NCBI RefSeq assembly: GCF_001682855.1
Contig: NZ_MAQW01000034.1
Coordinates: 42,342 to 106,341, forward strand
Length of the DNA stretch: 64,000 nucleotides
Source of the DNA: Bacillus sp. FJAT-27264
Lineage (GTDB): Bacteria; Bacillota; Bacilli; Paenibacillales; Paenibacillaceae
Direction: 5' to 3'
Shown: positions 1-8,577 of the stretch, piece by piece
Numbering within the stretch: the first letter of the stretch is position 1
Layout: each line of letters begins with the position of its first letter
Position numbers and translations under genes: made by a program
The notes under the pieces: model-generated
Told to the model about the DNA's origin: nothing
Database searches by the model: none
Seen by the model: only the letters and a program-made list of their open reading frames with translations

Positions 1-20
1 AAGGAGCGAAGCGATCGCCT

Positions 21-77
21 TTGTATCCAGATTTCAACCGCTAAAAGCGGCTTATAAAGAAAGAAATCTGGATACAA
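21..77. repeat. Long hairpin with nested inner hairpin
   Basis: A perfect 15-bp inverted repeat (TTGTATCCAGATTTC at 21-35 and its complement at 63-77) encloses a second small stem, CCGCT/AGCGG. It is followed by GACCGAAAG-type sequence and no U-run, so it is not a clean terminator. It may be one copy of a dispersed structured intergenic element. No second copy was recognised in this window. Confidence 0.6.
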
Positions 78-564
78 CAGCGACCGAAAGTCCAAACATT
101 CACCGTAGTGACGACCGAGCCTTAAGTGAAAATCTTAAGTTCATCTTATATATAAGATATGATTTCAGTGAGCTAACCTGTCGTTTTAAGATGTGCAGGG
201 GTCTCACTTTTTGCTTTGATCTTAGAAGTCATATGATCGAAGGTTGCCTGAAGTTTTGTATGGGGAGAGGACTTCCCTTGTGGTGACGTAAGGTATGGAA
301 TAAGATTCGTATGAGCGCTAACGGCCTGTTTTTTCACCCTGAATGCTGCACCTGTGCCGCTGCTGAACGCTGGAATATGGTTGCTGTATGGTCTGGTAAC
401 ACCTTCAGTTTCGTTTAGATCTTATGGAGGTTAAGGTTATATTGCTGCGACTTCTGGGCGTTGTAAAATCCCATTCCTACGGGTCCCAGACATTGATTGT
501 AGGGTATTGAATTGGGTATAATCAGTAAGGCTATTTAATTATACAAACAGGTGGCGTTTCGGTA
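78..564. other. Non-coding leader upstream of dgkB
   Basis: No ORF with recognisable similarity and no tRNA was seen in this stretch of about 490 bases. The only element seen is a plausible Shine-Dalgarno AGGTGG at 550-555 in front of dgkB. Confidence 0.4.
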
Positions 565-1455
565 ATGAAAACTGCGAGATTAATATATAATCCCACTTCT
601 GGACGGGAAGAAATGAAGAAGCGGCTCGCCGATATCCTCCACCGGCTTGATTTAGGAGGTATTGAGGCTTCTTGCCATGCGACGACAGGTGAGGGTGATG
701 CTACGGCGGCAGCAGCGGATGCGGTTGAACGCGGTTATGATCTGATCATCGCGGCAGGCGGGGACGGCACGCTCAATGAAGTGATCAACGGGATGGCGGA
801 AAAGCCGAACCTTCCTCCACTTGGCGTATTGCCTCTGGGAACAACCAATGATTTTGCCCGCGCGATGGGCATTCCGAAGAATTGGGAAGATTCAGTGGAT
901 CTGATCATCCGTCAAGAGTCACGACTAATTGATCTAGGCAAAGCCAATGATCGTTATTTCATTAATATCGCCGGCGGCGGCAGACTGACCGAACTGACAT
1001 ATGAAGTACCCAGCAGGCTGAAGACGATGATGGGCCAGCTTGCTTACTATTTAAAAGGGATTGAGAAGATGGCCAGCCTGTCTCCACAGGAGCTGATCAT
1101 CCGCGCCAACGGTCAGGAGCTCATCCATGACGAGTTCATGCTGTTCCTGATTGCCAATACCAACTCGGTAGGCGGCTTCGAGAAGCTCGCACCGGATGCC
1201 CGAATCGACGACGGTCTGTTCGACGTTATTGCAGTTAAAAAGTGTAACCTGGCTGAGTTCATCCGCTTGGTCAGCCTCACTATTCGTGGCGAGCATCTGC
1301 AAGATAAGCGGGTCGTCTACTTCCGCACCGATGCCATGGAAGTAACCTCGCCGGGCCATGTCCAGCTCAATCTGGACGGCGAACTGGGTGGTTCGCTGCC
1401 AGGGCATTTCCGTATTTTGCCGCAGCATCTGCGGATTTTTGCGCAGAATAGCTGA
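565..1455 (+). CDS. dgkB: Diacylglycerol/lipid kinase, YegS/DgkB family
   Basis: A 296-residue cytosolic, membrane-associated lipid kinase of the DAGK catalytic family. In Gram-positive bacteria it phosphorylates diacylglycerol released by lipoteichoic acid synthesis back to phosphatidic acid. The N-terminus carries RLIYNPTSGR, followed by the nucleotide-binding signature AAGGDGTLNEVINGM at about residues 66-80 and LPLGTTNDFARA at about 92-103, both diagnostic. The length matches the family. The start is ATG 565 with AGGTGG 10 bases upstream. rlmCD follows, the same order as yerQ-yefA in B. subtilis, which favours DgkB over an undecaprenol kinase. The GC content is that of the core genome, in contrast to the island after rlmCD. 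Confidence 0.9.
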   Translation: MKTARLIYNPTSGREEMKKRLADILHRLDLGGIEASCHATTGEGDATAAAADAVERGYDLIIAAGGDGTLNEVINGMAEKPNLPPLGVLPLGTTNDFARAMGIPKNWEDSVDLIIRQESRLIDLGKANDRYFINIAGGGRLTELTYEVPSRLKTMMGQLAYYLKGIEKMASLSPQELIIRANGQELIHDEFMLFLIANTNSVGGFEKLAPDARIDDGLFDVIAVKKCNLAEFIRLVSLTIRGEHLQDKRVVYFRTDAMEVTSPGHVQLNLDGELGGSLPGHFRILPQHLRIFAQNS

Positions 1456-1588
1456 GGAAGCTGAGTGGAAAGTGTGCTAATGGATAAATAGTATGATGAC
1501 TAAACGAAAGAAGCTAATGATCAAATGTTTGGTTGAACAAAACTAACATCTGAACATCTGCGTGCTTCACACTTCTAGAGTAAGTAAA

Positions 1589-1775
1589 TAACGGGATTTA
1601 TTCCCGTTAAAACCCTGCAAACGGCTGTTTTCTGAGAAATAACTGGAATAACTCCAGTTATTTCTGTACACATACCCGATTCCACAAGTTATACTCAATA
1701 ATAACTGAAGCTTTTCCTGTTGTTATCTTCTCATATAAAGTTTAACGGAGCATTAACTGGAGGAATTCCAGTTAA
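1589..1775. repeat. Cluster of three intergenic palindromes
   Basis: Three inverted repeats lie in the 440-bp gap between dgkB and rlmCD. They are TAACGGGA/TTCCCGTTA at 1589-1609, AGAAATAACTGGA/TCCAGTTATTTCT at 1635-1665 and TTAACTGGA/TCCAGTTAA at 1753-1775. The last two share the core AACTGGA/TCCAGTT, so they look like members of one palindromic repeat family. None is followed by a good U-run. They could be REP-like elements or weak terminators. Confidence 0.6.
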
Positions 1776-1895
1776 AATTAATTTTACATGGCAGTGTCTG
1801 ACCTCATCATAGGGGCCAATGCTCTAATCCATTTGTTATAACAGATATTTAGTGTCATTAATAATGAAGAACATGAAAGAAGTGAATGTGAACTA

Positions 1896-3551
1896 ATGAG
1901 TAGACACCGCAGCGGCCGCAATACAAGCCGCCGGGACGGCACGGCCCAAGTGGCCGGACTGCCTGTGAACAAGAATGACGAGGTTATGCTCGATATCATC
2001 GGCATGACCCATGAAGGTGAAGGGGTAGGCCGCGTAGAGGGCTTTACCCTTTTTGTGCAGGGCGCTTTGCCCGGGGAGAAAATTCGAGCAAAGGTGCTCA
2101 AGACCAAGAAGCAGTATGGCTACGCCAAGCTGCTGAAGATTGAACAAGCGAGCGGTGACCGCATCGCCCCGCCTTGCGAGATCTATGACATGTGCGGCGG
2201 CTGTCAGCTGCAGCACATGGATTACGCCGCCCAGTTGGCCTGGAAGCGCCAACTGGTGGTGGACAACCTGGAGCGGATTGGCAAGCTCCAGGTGGCTGGC
2301 GGACGGAGCGCAGCCGGGAGCAGCGTGGGGAGCGGAGCTGGCGTGGCAGGGCAAACTGGTGGGTCAGCTAATGGAGAATCTGGTGGTGCTTCATCGGCTA
2401 CAGTGTCTGGAAATATTGCAGATGTTGCTGCTGGGAATGAAGATGCCGATGCGTATACTGGCATTATCGTCCGTCCAACACTGGGAATGGACGAGCCTTG
2501 GCGCTACCGCAACAAAGCACAGGTGCCGATTGGCGACTCTGAGGGCGGCCTAGTTGGCGGCTTTTACGCGCGCGGCAGTCACCGGATTATCGACATGGAG
2601 ACTTGCCTGATTCAGCATGAAGAGAATGACAATGTCGTCCGCCGGGTCAAAGAAATCGGACGAAGACTTGGGATTACAGCCTACGATGAGGAGACAGGCA
2701 AAGGGTTGCTCCGTCACGTAGTCGTAAGAGTAGCCTTCGCCACCGGCGAAATGATGGTTGTTCTTGTCACCAATGGCGACCGCATTCCTTGTAAGGACGA
2801 GTGGATCGCAGAAATTCGCCGCGAACTGCCCGCTGTTACGAGCATCTGCCAGAACGTAAATACCCGGCAGACGAATGTGATTTTCGGAGACGTAACCCGC
2901 ACCCTTTGGGGCAGTGACGTCATTTACGACTATATCGGGGACGTGAAATTTGCAATCTCGGCACGCTCTTTTTACCAGGTTAACCCGGCGCAGACAGAGG
3001 TTCTATACGGCAAAACCGTAGAATACGCCGGACTGGCCGGTAACGAGACTGTCATCGACGCCTACTGCGGCATCGGCACTATCTCCTTGTTCCTGGCTCA
3101 GCACGCCAAGCAGGTCTACGGTGTAGAGATTGTTCCTGAAGCTATCGAGGATGCGCGGGCTAATGCTCGTCTGAACGACATGAATAATGTAGTGTTCGAG
3201 GTAGGTGCATCAGAAGATGTAATCCCGAACTGGAAAGAACAAGGCATCACGCCGGACGTCATCGTCGTCGATCCGCCGCGTAAAGGCTGCGACGCTCGGT
3301 TGCTGGAGACCATTCTCGCGATGCAGCCGAAGAAAGTGGTATATGTGAGTTGCAATCCAAGTACCTTGGCACGAGATCTGCGTGTACTAGAAGATGGTGG
3401 GTATCGAACGGTGGAGGTTCAGCCGGTGGATATGTTCCCGCATACCGTGCACGTTGAATCGGTGGCTTTGTTGGTTAGGAATGGTACAGAGGGCGGAGAA
3501 TACAGTAGTGGAGCGGGTTTAGGGAGTAGTACAGATGGGATAGAAAAGTGA
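1896..3551 (+). CDS. rlmD: 23S rRNA (uracil-C5)-methyltransferase, RlmCD/TrmA family
   Basis: A SAM-dependent enzyme that makes 5-methyluridine in 23S rRNA; the B. subtilis orthologue YefA (RlmCD) modifies two sites. A TRAM domain lies at about residues 25-85. Iron-sulfur cysteines are seen in [10 protein letters not shown] (94, 100, 103). The SAM motif is [14 protein letters not shown], then DPPRKGCD and the catalytic-cysteine motif [13 protein letters not shown]. At 551 residues it is longer than usual because of a Gly/Ser/Ala-rich insertion at about residues 133-187, between the Fe-S region and the central domain. The C-terminal 25 residues are also low complexity. ATG 1896 gives the TRAM domain a natural N-terminus, though its Shine-Dalgarno site is weak. 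Confidence 0.92.
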   Translation: MSRHRSGRNTSRRDGTAQVAGLPVNKNDEVMLDIIGMTHEGEGVGRVEGFTLFVQGALPGEKIRAKVLKTKKQYGYAKLLKIEQASGDRIAPPCEIYDMCGGCQLQHMDYAAQLAWKRQLVVDNLERIGKLQVAGGRSAAGSSVGSGAGVAGQTGGSANGESGGASSATVSGNIADVAAGNEDADAYTGIIVRPTLGMDEPWRYRNKAQVPIGDSEGGLVGGFYARGSHRIIDMETCLIQHEENDNVVRRVKEIGRRLGITAYDEETGKGLLRHVVVRVAFATGEMMVVLVTNGDRIPCKDEWIAEIRRELPAVTSICQNVNTRQTNVIFGDVTRTLWGSDVIYDYIGDVKFAISARSFYQVNPAQTEVLYGKTVEYAGLAGNETVIDAYCGIGTISLFLAQHAKQVYGVEIVPEAIEDARANARLNDMNNVVFEVGASEDVIPNWKEQGITPDVIVVDPPRKGCDARLLETILAMQPKKVVYVSCNPSTLARDLRVLEDGGYRTVEVQPVDMFPHTVHVESVALLVRNGTEGGEYSSGAGLGSSTDGIEK

Positions 3552-3909
3552 AACAGGTGCACGGAAATTATAGAGTTGACTGATTGTTGACGAATTAAAA
3601 TATTCTCGATTCTATGGCACCTGTTCTTGAAATGGGTGTTTTTCATTAGTCTTTAATCATTTGTTCAGCTAAGCTATATAGAACCTTATGCACAGCATTC
3701 ATAATATGATCAAAAGATACAGAAGGATAAGTAGTCTTAAAAACAGAAGTAGATAGTTGTTTTCCTTATTAGACCTGTGATTAGGTTAGTAGCTTATGGC
3801 CTATAATTGGTAATAGGTGTTTTTATTTAATATTATTTTCATTTATTGTACTGATGGAAGTTCATTTAATTTACAGTTGCCTCAATAATGAGAAGGAAGG
3901 TAATTATGA
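3552..3909. other. Island boundary region with terminator-like hairpin and a coding remnant
   Basis: The gap holds a weak hairpin with a T-run (CACCTGTT...AATGGGTG, about 3617-3643) that could end rlmCD transcription. On the minus strand (3646-3765) there is a 39-codon open stretch without a start, ending in a helical-looking sequence (residues KVLYSLAEQMIKD then stop). It reads like the C-terminal tail of a lost gene. From about 3700 the sequence becomes strongly AT-rich, marking entry into the accessory island. Confidence 0.35.
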
Positions 3910-4752
3910 ATGGTTAAGATTTTTCATATATCAGATTTGCACTTCCCAACCAGTAACTGGGTAGGGTCAGAGACTAGTATATATAATGGTTTACACAAAT
4001 TAATGGAAGAAGAATACGATGAATCGACATATTTTCTTATATCAGGCGATATAACCTTTAAGGGGGCAGATGATGGTTACAACGAAGCAAGAAGATTTTT
4101 TACTAGATTAATGAGTGAATTGAGAATAAATCGTAAGAAGATCATTTTATGTCCTGGTAATCATGACATAGCAGGTCATAATGCGTTCCAACAATTTGAC
4201 TCATTTTCAAACTTATTGCGGGAAGATGATATATGGACCTTTTCTACTAAAAATGCTATTTTTTTTGAAACCGATGATGCTTATTTTCTTGGTATAAATT
4301 CATCCTATCGAAAAGACCATAAATACGGTTCGGTTGATTTGGATGAAGTAGAAAGGTGTTTAAAGTCAAGTCCGATGGATGAAGAAAAACCACGAATAGT
4401 AATCATCCACCACCATTTATTAAATCAATATCTTCAAGATATTTCTGCTATAAGAAATGTATATCCATTTATCTTAATGCTCGATCATTTTAAATTTCAT
4501 TACATTTTTCATGGACACCAACATACAGATCAACTCATTCCTATAGGAAACTCACCAATTTATTCATGTGGTATTCGTACTTTAGGCTTCCATACTATGG
4601 GAGTAAACAATAGTTGTAAAATGTACCAGCTGACAAAAGATGAATTAACAATAAAACACTATTCGTATTCTAGTGATCACCCAATCGAAGGTAGATTAGG
4701 CGGATTTAAAAAATATAATGAGACTAAAATAATTAGAGGTGCTTACCGATGA
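3910..4752 (+). CDS. Calcineurin-like metallophosphoesterase
   Basis: A 280-residue dinuclear-metal phosphoesterase, first gene of an AT-rich five-gene operon. The full motif set is visible in order: HISDLHF (DxH) at the N-terminus, SGDITFKG (GD), CPGNHD (GNHD), IIHHHLL and FHGHQHTD (GHxH). Such enzymes hydrolyse phosphomono- or diesters, including nucleotides and nucleic acid ends. The sequence does not specify the substrate. No signal peptide or membrane segment is seen, so it should be cytosolic. ATG 3910 follows GGAAGG at normal spacing. Its last codons overlap the kinase-like gene by 4 bases, so it is translationally coupled to the nucleotide genes that follow. Confidence 0.85.
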   Translation: MVKIFHISDLHFPTSNWVGSETSIYNGLHKLMEEEYDESTYFLISGDITFKGADDGYNEARRFFTRLMSELRINRKKIILCPGNHDIAGHNAFQQFDSFSNLLREDDIWTFSTKNAIFFETDDAYFLGINSSYRKDHKYGSVDLDEVERCLKSSPMDEEKPRIVIIHHHLLNQYLQDISAIRNVYPFILMLDHFKFHYIFHGHQHTDQLIPIGNSPIYSCGIRTLGFHTMGVNNSCKMYQLTKDELTIKHYSYSSDHPIEGRLGGFKKYNETKIIRGAYR

Positions 4753-5390
4753 AACCACTTTTCATAGTATTTGAGGGTATCGATGGTTCTGGTACAACAA
4801 CACAAGCAAACATGCTTAATGATTACCTTAATAAAAATTCCACAAAATCTATAGTCACAAGCGAACCAACATCTGGTCCTATCGGCAACTTGATACGACA
4901 AGCTATGAAAAAAAGAGTAATTTTTACTGATAATGAACAACAGTTTGATCATCAAATGGCATACTTATTCGCGGCAGATAGACATGATCATTTGTACAAT
5001 AAAGTTGATGGTGTTTTTAAGCATAATGGGGAAGGTACACATGTGATAAGTACAAGATATTATTTTTCTTCCCTTGCATATCATTGTGATAATAAAGAGG
5101 ACTTTTCATTTGTTAGAAGTCTAAATGAAAGATTTCCTAACCCAGATTTATTAATTTATATTGACAATCCAGTTGAAACTTCTATTCAACGTTTAAGTAC
5201 TCGCTCGGTAATAGATGTTTATGAAAATAGGGAAAAGTTATCAAGGGTAAAAGAGAATTATGAAAAGATTATTCAGGATTACTCAAATAGGTATATGAGG
5301 GTGCAAGGGAATCAGGGAATTATTGAAATACATGATGAGATCATTAATTATATAAAGGAGAACTTTTATGATAGAATATTCGCCTATTGA
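4749..5390 (+). CDS. Thymidylate kinase-like protein with altered P-loop
   Basis: A 213-residue member of the dTMP kinase family, which makes dTDP from dTMP. Visible motifs are FEGIDGSGTTTQ at about residues 8-19, TSEPTSGPIG, a DRHDH segment and TRYYFSSLAY, then DLLIYIDNPVETSIQR and a LID-like region. The canonical P-loop GxxGxGK[ST] is changed: Lys is replaced by Thr (GSGTTTQ). That residue normally contacts the ATP beta/gamma phosphates, so activity may be altered or need another lysine. It is a second tmk-like gene inside an accessory operon, not the housekeeping copy, which is inferred to lie elsewhere. It overlaps both neighbours (4 and 23 bases). Confidence 0.85.
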   Translation: MKPLFIVFEGIDGSGTTTQANMLNDYLNKNSTKSIVTSEPTSGPIGNLIRQAMKKRVIFTDNEQQFDHQMAYLFAADRHDHLYNKVDGVFKHNGEGTHVISTRYYFSSLAYHCDNKEDFSFVRSLNERFPNPDLLIYIDNPVETSIQRLSTRSVIDVYENREKLSRVKENYEKIIQDYSNRYMRVQGNQGIIEIHDEIINYIKENFYDRIFAY

Positions 5391-6276
5391 AAATTTTCAA
5401 CAAATTATCGATATGTCAAAAAGCCTCATTCATGGCGAAAAGTATAGATACAATTTTATGATCGGTGTAAGTTTCGATATCCGACTTGTTCAAAGAGTGC
5501 AAATACAGAGTCACTTATCGTGGGCGGAGAAATTTCAACAGATAAATAAACCCGATGATTTATATGTAAACCATGGTGAATACATCGGAGACGAGGGTAT
5601 TAGGTTTGTTATCGAGGAATTAAAAAGGAAGCCTAAAAGTAACAGAGCTATGATTTCATTAATAAGTCAACAGCATATTGTAAGGAGTGGGGATGATCCT
5701 ATCCCTTCATTTAATATAGTGCAATTTGGCATTGAAGATAAGCAGCTATATATAACTGTTTATTTTAGAGCTCTTGAAGTAAGTACTTTTTTAAAGATTA
5801 ACTTAGAGGAAATTAGATTAATTACACACCAAATACAAATGGCGATAAGGGGATTGGAACAAGTTAATTTACTCATTCACTCTTTTAGAGGTTATATTCT
5901 AGAAGATATTAATACTTTAGTTAGACCTAAAATAGAACAACTGAAAGAAACCCACTTACTAAGAATTCTTGAAACAGACATTCCAAAATTATTAAGTATG
6001 TTGCGAGAAAAACATGCAACTTACAGCACTGTTGTTGATAATCAATCACTTTATTCTATAAAAGCGAATTTAACGGATGAAATTGTTAATCAGAACATCA
6101 ACCCAAGATTAAAAGATCGCTATGTGTTGGATCAGCTCGATGAGTGTATAAGTCTAGATGAACGCTTGAAGGAACTTAGAAAGGGAACCTCTCATGATGC
6201 CGAACTTGATGAGACTCATAGACAATTTAAAGATAGTTTAGAAAAGTTGATTGGGGCGATTGAACAATGTCTCTAA
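5368..6276 (+). CDS. Thymidylate synthase-superfamily-like protein, Ser at the catalytic Cys position
   Basis: A 302-residue protein not recognisable at first glance. Its first half aligns by eye with the core of thymidylate synthases. KSNRAMISL matches the phosphate-binding STRR segment. GDDPIPSFNIVQFGI matches the D-x-PC-x-x-x-x-QF nucleophile segment, but with Ser where Cys should be. QLYITVYFRALEVS matches the L-x-x-T-V-x-x-RS-x-D segment, with Ala for Ser and Glu-Val for Asp. The Asn of the GxPxN motif also appears lost. The second half, from about residue 165, is helical and unknown. I infer a non-canonical or pseudo-enzymatic TS homologue, perhaps a partner of the TS-like protein two genes downstream. 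Start ATG 5368, after AAGGAG. Confidence 0.5.
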   Translation: MIEYSPIENFQQIIDMSKSLIHGEKYRYNFMIGVSFDIRLVQRVQIQSHLSWAEKFQQINKPDDLYVNHGEYIGDEGIRFVIEELKRKPKSNRAMISLISQQHIVRSGDDPIPSFNIVQFGIEDKQLYITVYFRALEVSTFLKINLEEIRLITHQIQMAIRGLEQVNLLIHSFRGYILEDINTLVRPKIEQLKETHLLRILETDIPKLLSMLREKHATYSTVVDNQSLYSIKANLTDEIVNQNINPRLKDRYVLDQLDECISLDERLKELRKGTSHDAELDETHRQFKDSLEKLIGAIEQCL

Positions 6277-6611
6277 CATTAAAAGAAATCCAGCAAATGC
6301 AAGAGGAATTTGATAAAGCTCACACGGGAGATATTCCTTTTTATGAAGTGATTAGTAATAAAAACATTGATATACTTGAGCATCTCATTGTATGTATGGT
6401 AGGTGAAATTGGAGAGTTTTCGAATATTGTAAAGAAGATAAGGAGAGGGGATTTCAGATATGAAGAAAAGAAAAGTGAGCTTGAAGAGGAGATAGTAGAC
6501 GCATTTATTTATCTTTTAAAAATAACTAATCAATGTAATTTTAACATTGAAGCAAGTTATTTAGAAAAAATGAAAAAAAATAAAATTAAATTCTCGAGGT
6601 ATAACAAATGA
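6267..6611 (+). CDS. MazG-like NTP pyrophosphohydrolase
   Basis: A 114-residue all-alpha NTP-PPase of the MazG/dUTPase-2 type, which cleaves (d)NTPs to (d)NMP plus PPi with Mg2+. Metal-binding signatures are EIGEFSN (ExxE) at about residues 47-53 and LEEEIVDAF (ExxxD-type) at about 72-80, followed by the usual basic KKNKIKFSR tail. The size fits a single-domain MazG. It overlaps the TS-like genes on both sides (10 bases upstream, 4 downstream), so it is part of the same translation unit. In context it could supply dUMP or another dNMP to the TS-like enzyme, or limit dNTPs. This is inference. Confidence 0.8.
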   Translation: MSLTLKEIQQMQEEFDKAHTGDIPFYEVISNKNIDILEHLIVCMVGEIGEFSNIVKKIRRGDFRYEEKKSELEEEIVDAFIYLLKITNQCNFNIEASYLEKMKKNKIKFSRYNK

Positions 6612-7966
6612 AGACTTTTATAGGTAATAACTTTTCAAAAGTCTATTATGATATGCTGTGTTATACATATAATTCAAAAGCAAAACTGGATTCATCCAGA
6701 GGAGGGAGTGTCAAAGATACAGGACCTGCATATTTTGAAATCAGTAATGATAACTTTCGAATACCTTTGTTGAAAAAACGTGGATTTAATCCATTTTTTG
6801 TTCTTTCCGAATCCTCATGGATTTTATCTGGTTTGAACACTGTATCTCCACTTGATTTTTTTATTAAAGATTATGCTAAGTTTAGCGATGATGGTACTAC
6901 GTTAAACGGAGCCTACGGATATAGGTTAAGAAACAAATTTGGATATGATCAAATTAACCGCGCGATTTCCTTACTTAAAAATAACCCTAGCACAAGAAGA
7001 GTTGTACTTTCTTTGTGGTCTACAGATGATTTAGGTTATCAATCAAATGATTTGCCTTGCAATATCTCTATTATTCTTAAGGTTAGATCCGGTAAATTGG
7101 ACATCACTGTCATTAATCGATCGAATGATGTGTTTCTCGGAGTTCCTCATAATGTGTTTGTTTTTTTTATGCTTCAGGTATATATAGCAAAAGGGATTGG
7201 GTGTGAAGTAGGTATACAGCGTCATTTTACTGATTCTTTGCATTTGTATGAGCGAGATATGGATCAAGTAAAAGAGATACTCTCAGCTAACAATGAGGCT
7301 ATTATTTCTTCTTTGATAGAAAAGATCCCTTCGTTCGATACAAAGACTTATGCTGATGTTAATCATAACGAGGTAACGAATCTGGAATTTCAGGAAATCC
7401 ATCAAGACTATAGAATAATGTTTGAATTGTTTAGGGAATATAAAAATGGAAGCAAAGATGTATCTTCGATTATAAATCGACTTCCTTGTAATATGCTGGG
7501 GTATTCTGGATTACTTTGGTTTGAAGAAAGAAAAGGATTTGAAATAAACAATAAATATTTTTATGAATTATCATTAGAAGGAGGGAACGTTTTGGACGAC
7601 ACTATTTTAAATTTTGATTTTCTTAAAAACGAAACGTCTGAAAAAATTGCAGAAAGTGCAAAAAGTTTTTCTTCAAAGTATAGTAATTTCGTTGATGAGT
7701 TAATTCATGTAACCGAGCCTCAAAATAGTTTTTTTACAATTAATAGGGAAAAACTGGATGAAATGAAATTTCTTCAGAGTATACACTTATCCTTAGTATT
7801 TGCGAGTGCCACTGCTAGTTTCCTAAATGTTTACCTAAAAGATGAATATATAACGAGAATTCAAAATGCAGCAAATTTACTTAATCTTAATATGAAAGAC
7901 ATTGTTGATCTTACAAAATTTGAAGGAAAGCTGGTACAAGTATTAAATAACAATAACATTGTATGA
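6608..7966 (+). CDS. Thymidylate synthase / dUMP (hydroxy)methyltransferase-like protein with C-terminal extension
   Basis: A 452-residue protein whose first 230 residues or so carry a full set of TS-family motifs: NGAYGYRLR, STRRVVLSLW (phosphate-binding Arg), DLPCN with the catalytic Cys near residue 150, NRSNDVFLGVPHN near 169-181, and FTDSLHLYERD. The Asn of GVPHN normally selects uracil over cytosine, so dUMP is the likely substrate, for methylation or hydroxymethylation. Residues 235-452 have no counterpart in ordinary 264-316-residue ThyA and look mainly helical; I do not recognise them. ATG 6608 overlaps the MazG-like gene by 4 bases. The gene is the last of the operon, and its stop lies 11 bases from the tatD remnant. 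Confidence 0.75.
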   Translation: MKTFIGNNFSKVYYDMLCYTYNSKAKLDSSRGGSVKDTGPAYFEISNDNFRIPLLKKRGFNPFFVLSESSWILSGLNTVSPLDFFIKDYAKFSDDGTTLNGAYGYRLRNKFGYDQINRAISLLKNNPSTRRVVLSLWSTDDLGYQSNDLPCNISIILKVRSGKLDITVINRSNDVFLGVPHNVFVFFMLQVYIAKGIGCEVGIQRHFTDSLHLYERDMDQVKEILSANNEAIISSLIEKIPSFDTKTYADVNHNEVTNLEFQEIHQDYRIMFELFREYKNGSKDVSSIINRLPCNMLGYSGLLWFEERKGFEINNKYFYELSLEGGNVLDDTILNFDFLKNETSEKIAESAKSFSSKYSNFVDELIHVTEPQNSFFTINREKLDEMKFLQSIHLSLVFASATASFLNVYLKDEYITRIQNAANLLNLNMKDIVDLTKFEGKLVQVLNNNNIV

Positions 7967-7977
7967 AAATCGATCTA

Positions 7978-8577
7978 GGGAAGCAGTATGCTACTGCGGG
8001 AGTACACCTCCAAGATGAGAAGAACTGCAGTGGACGATCACGAAGCTAAAAGAATTGGTGGCGTTGCCGCAGGTAGTCGCCTTAGGAGAATACGGGCTAG
8101 ATTATAACCGGGATTTCTAGCCGCGGGATGTGCAGCGAAATGGTTCACTGAGCAAATTCATTTTGGGCTTGAGTTAAACATGCCGCTATTTCTATATGAG
8201 CGGGAGGCATTTTCGGATTTTATTGCGATTCTTAAGGAACATGTAAGTTCCAAAGCAGTAGTCCATTGTTTTACAGGGAATCAGCCTGAGCTTAAGGTAT
8301 ACCTTGAAATGGGCTTCTATTTTGGGATAACCCGCTGGATATGTGATGAGCGAAGAGGCAAGCATCTAAGAGGTCTGGTCCGGATAATTCTGCCCAACTG
8401 GCTTATGATCGAGACGGACGCACCGTTCTTGCCCCTGCGGGACTTAAATGAAAAGCCAACGGATGGATGGAACGAGCCAGCTTTCCTTCAGCATCCTGCA
8501 AACCGTAGCAAGTTGTATCGGAAGACCTGCGGAAGAGATCGCTAAGGCGATCGGAGACTGCGGCGGAGTTTTTTGGT
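7978..8577 (+). pseudogene. 5'-truncated, frameshifted tatD copy
   Basis: The DNA aligns along its length with the intact tatD at 43985-44776, from the codons for GKLYATAGVHPHDA onward. The first 170 bases or so of tatD are missing. There is a TAG where the intact gene has TCC (after NRDF) and a one-base deletion in the AAAATGG run just after it. The 3' half stays readable (HCFTGNQ, IETDAPFL) until more disruptions near 8480-8560. The metal-site motifs are split between frames, so a working DNase is not expected. The copy starts almost exactly where the nucleotide cassette ends, so it marks the cassette's right junction. Confidence 0.85.

Noticed and set aside
8180-8545. A 121-codon frame that could be taken as a small TatD protein
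   Set aside because: It is the 3' part of the broken tatD copy. It lacks the 5' metal-site motifs and is disrupted again downstream.
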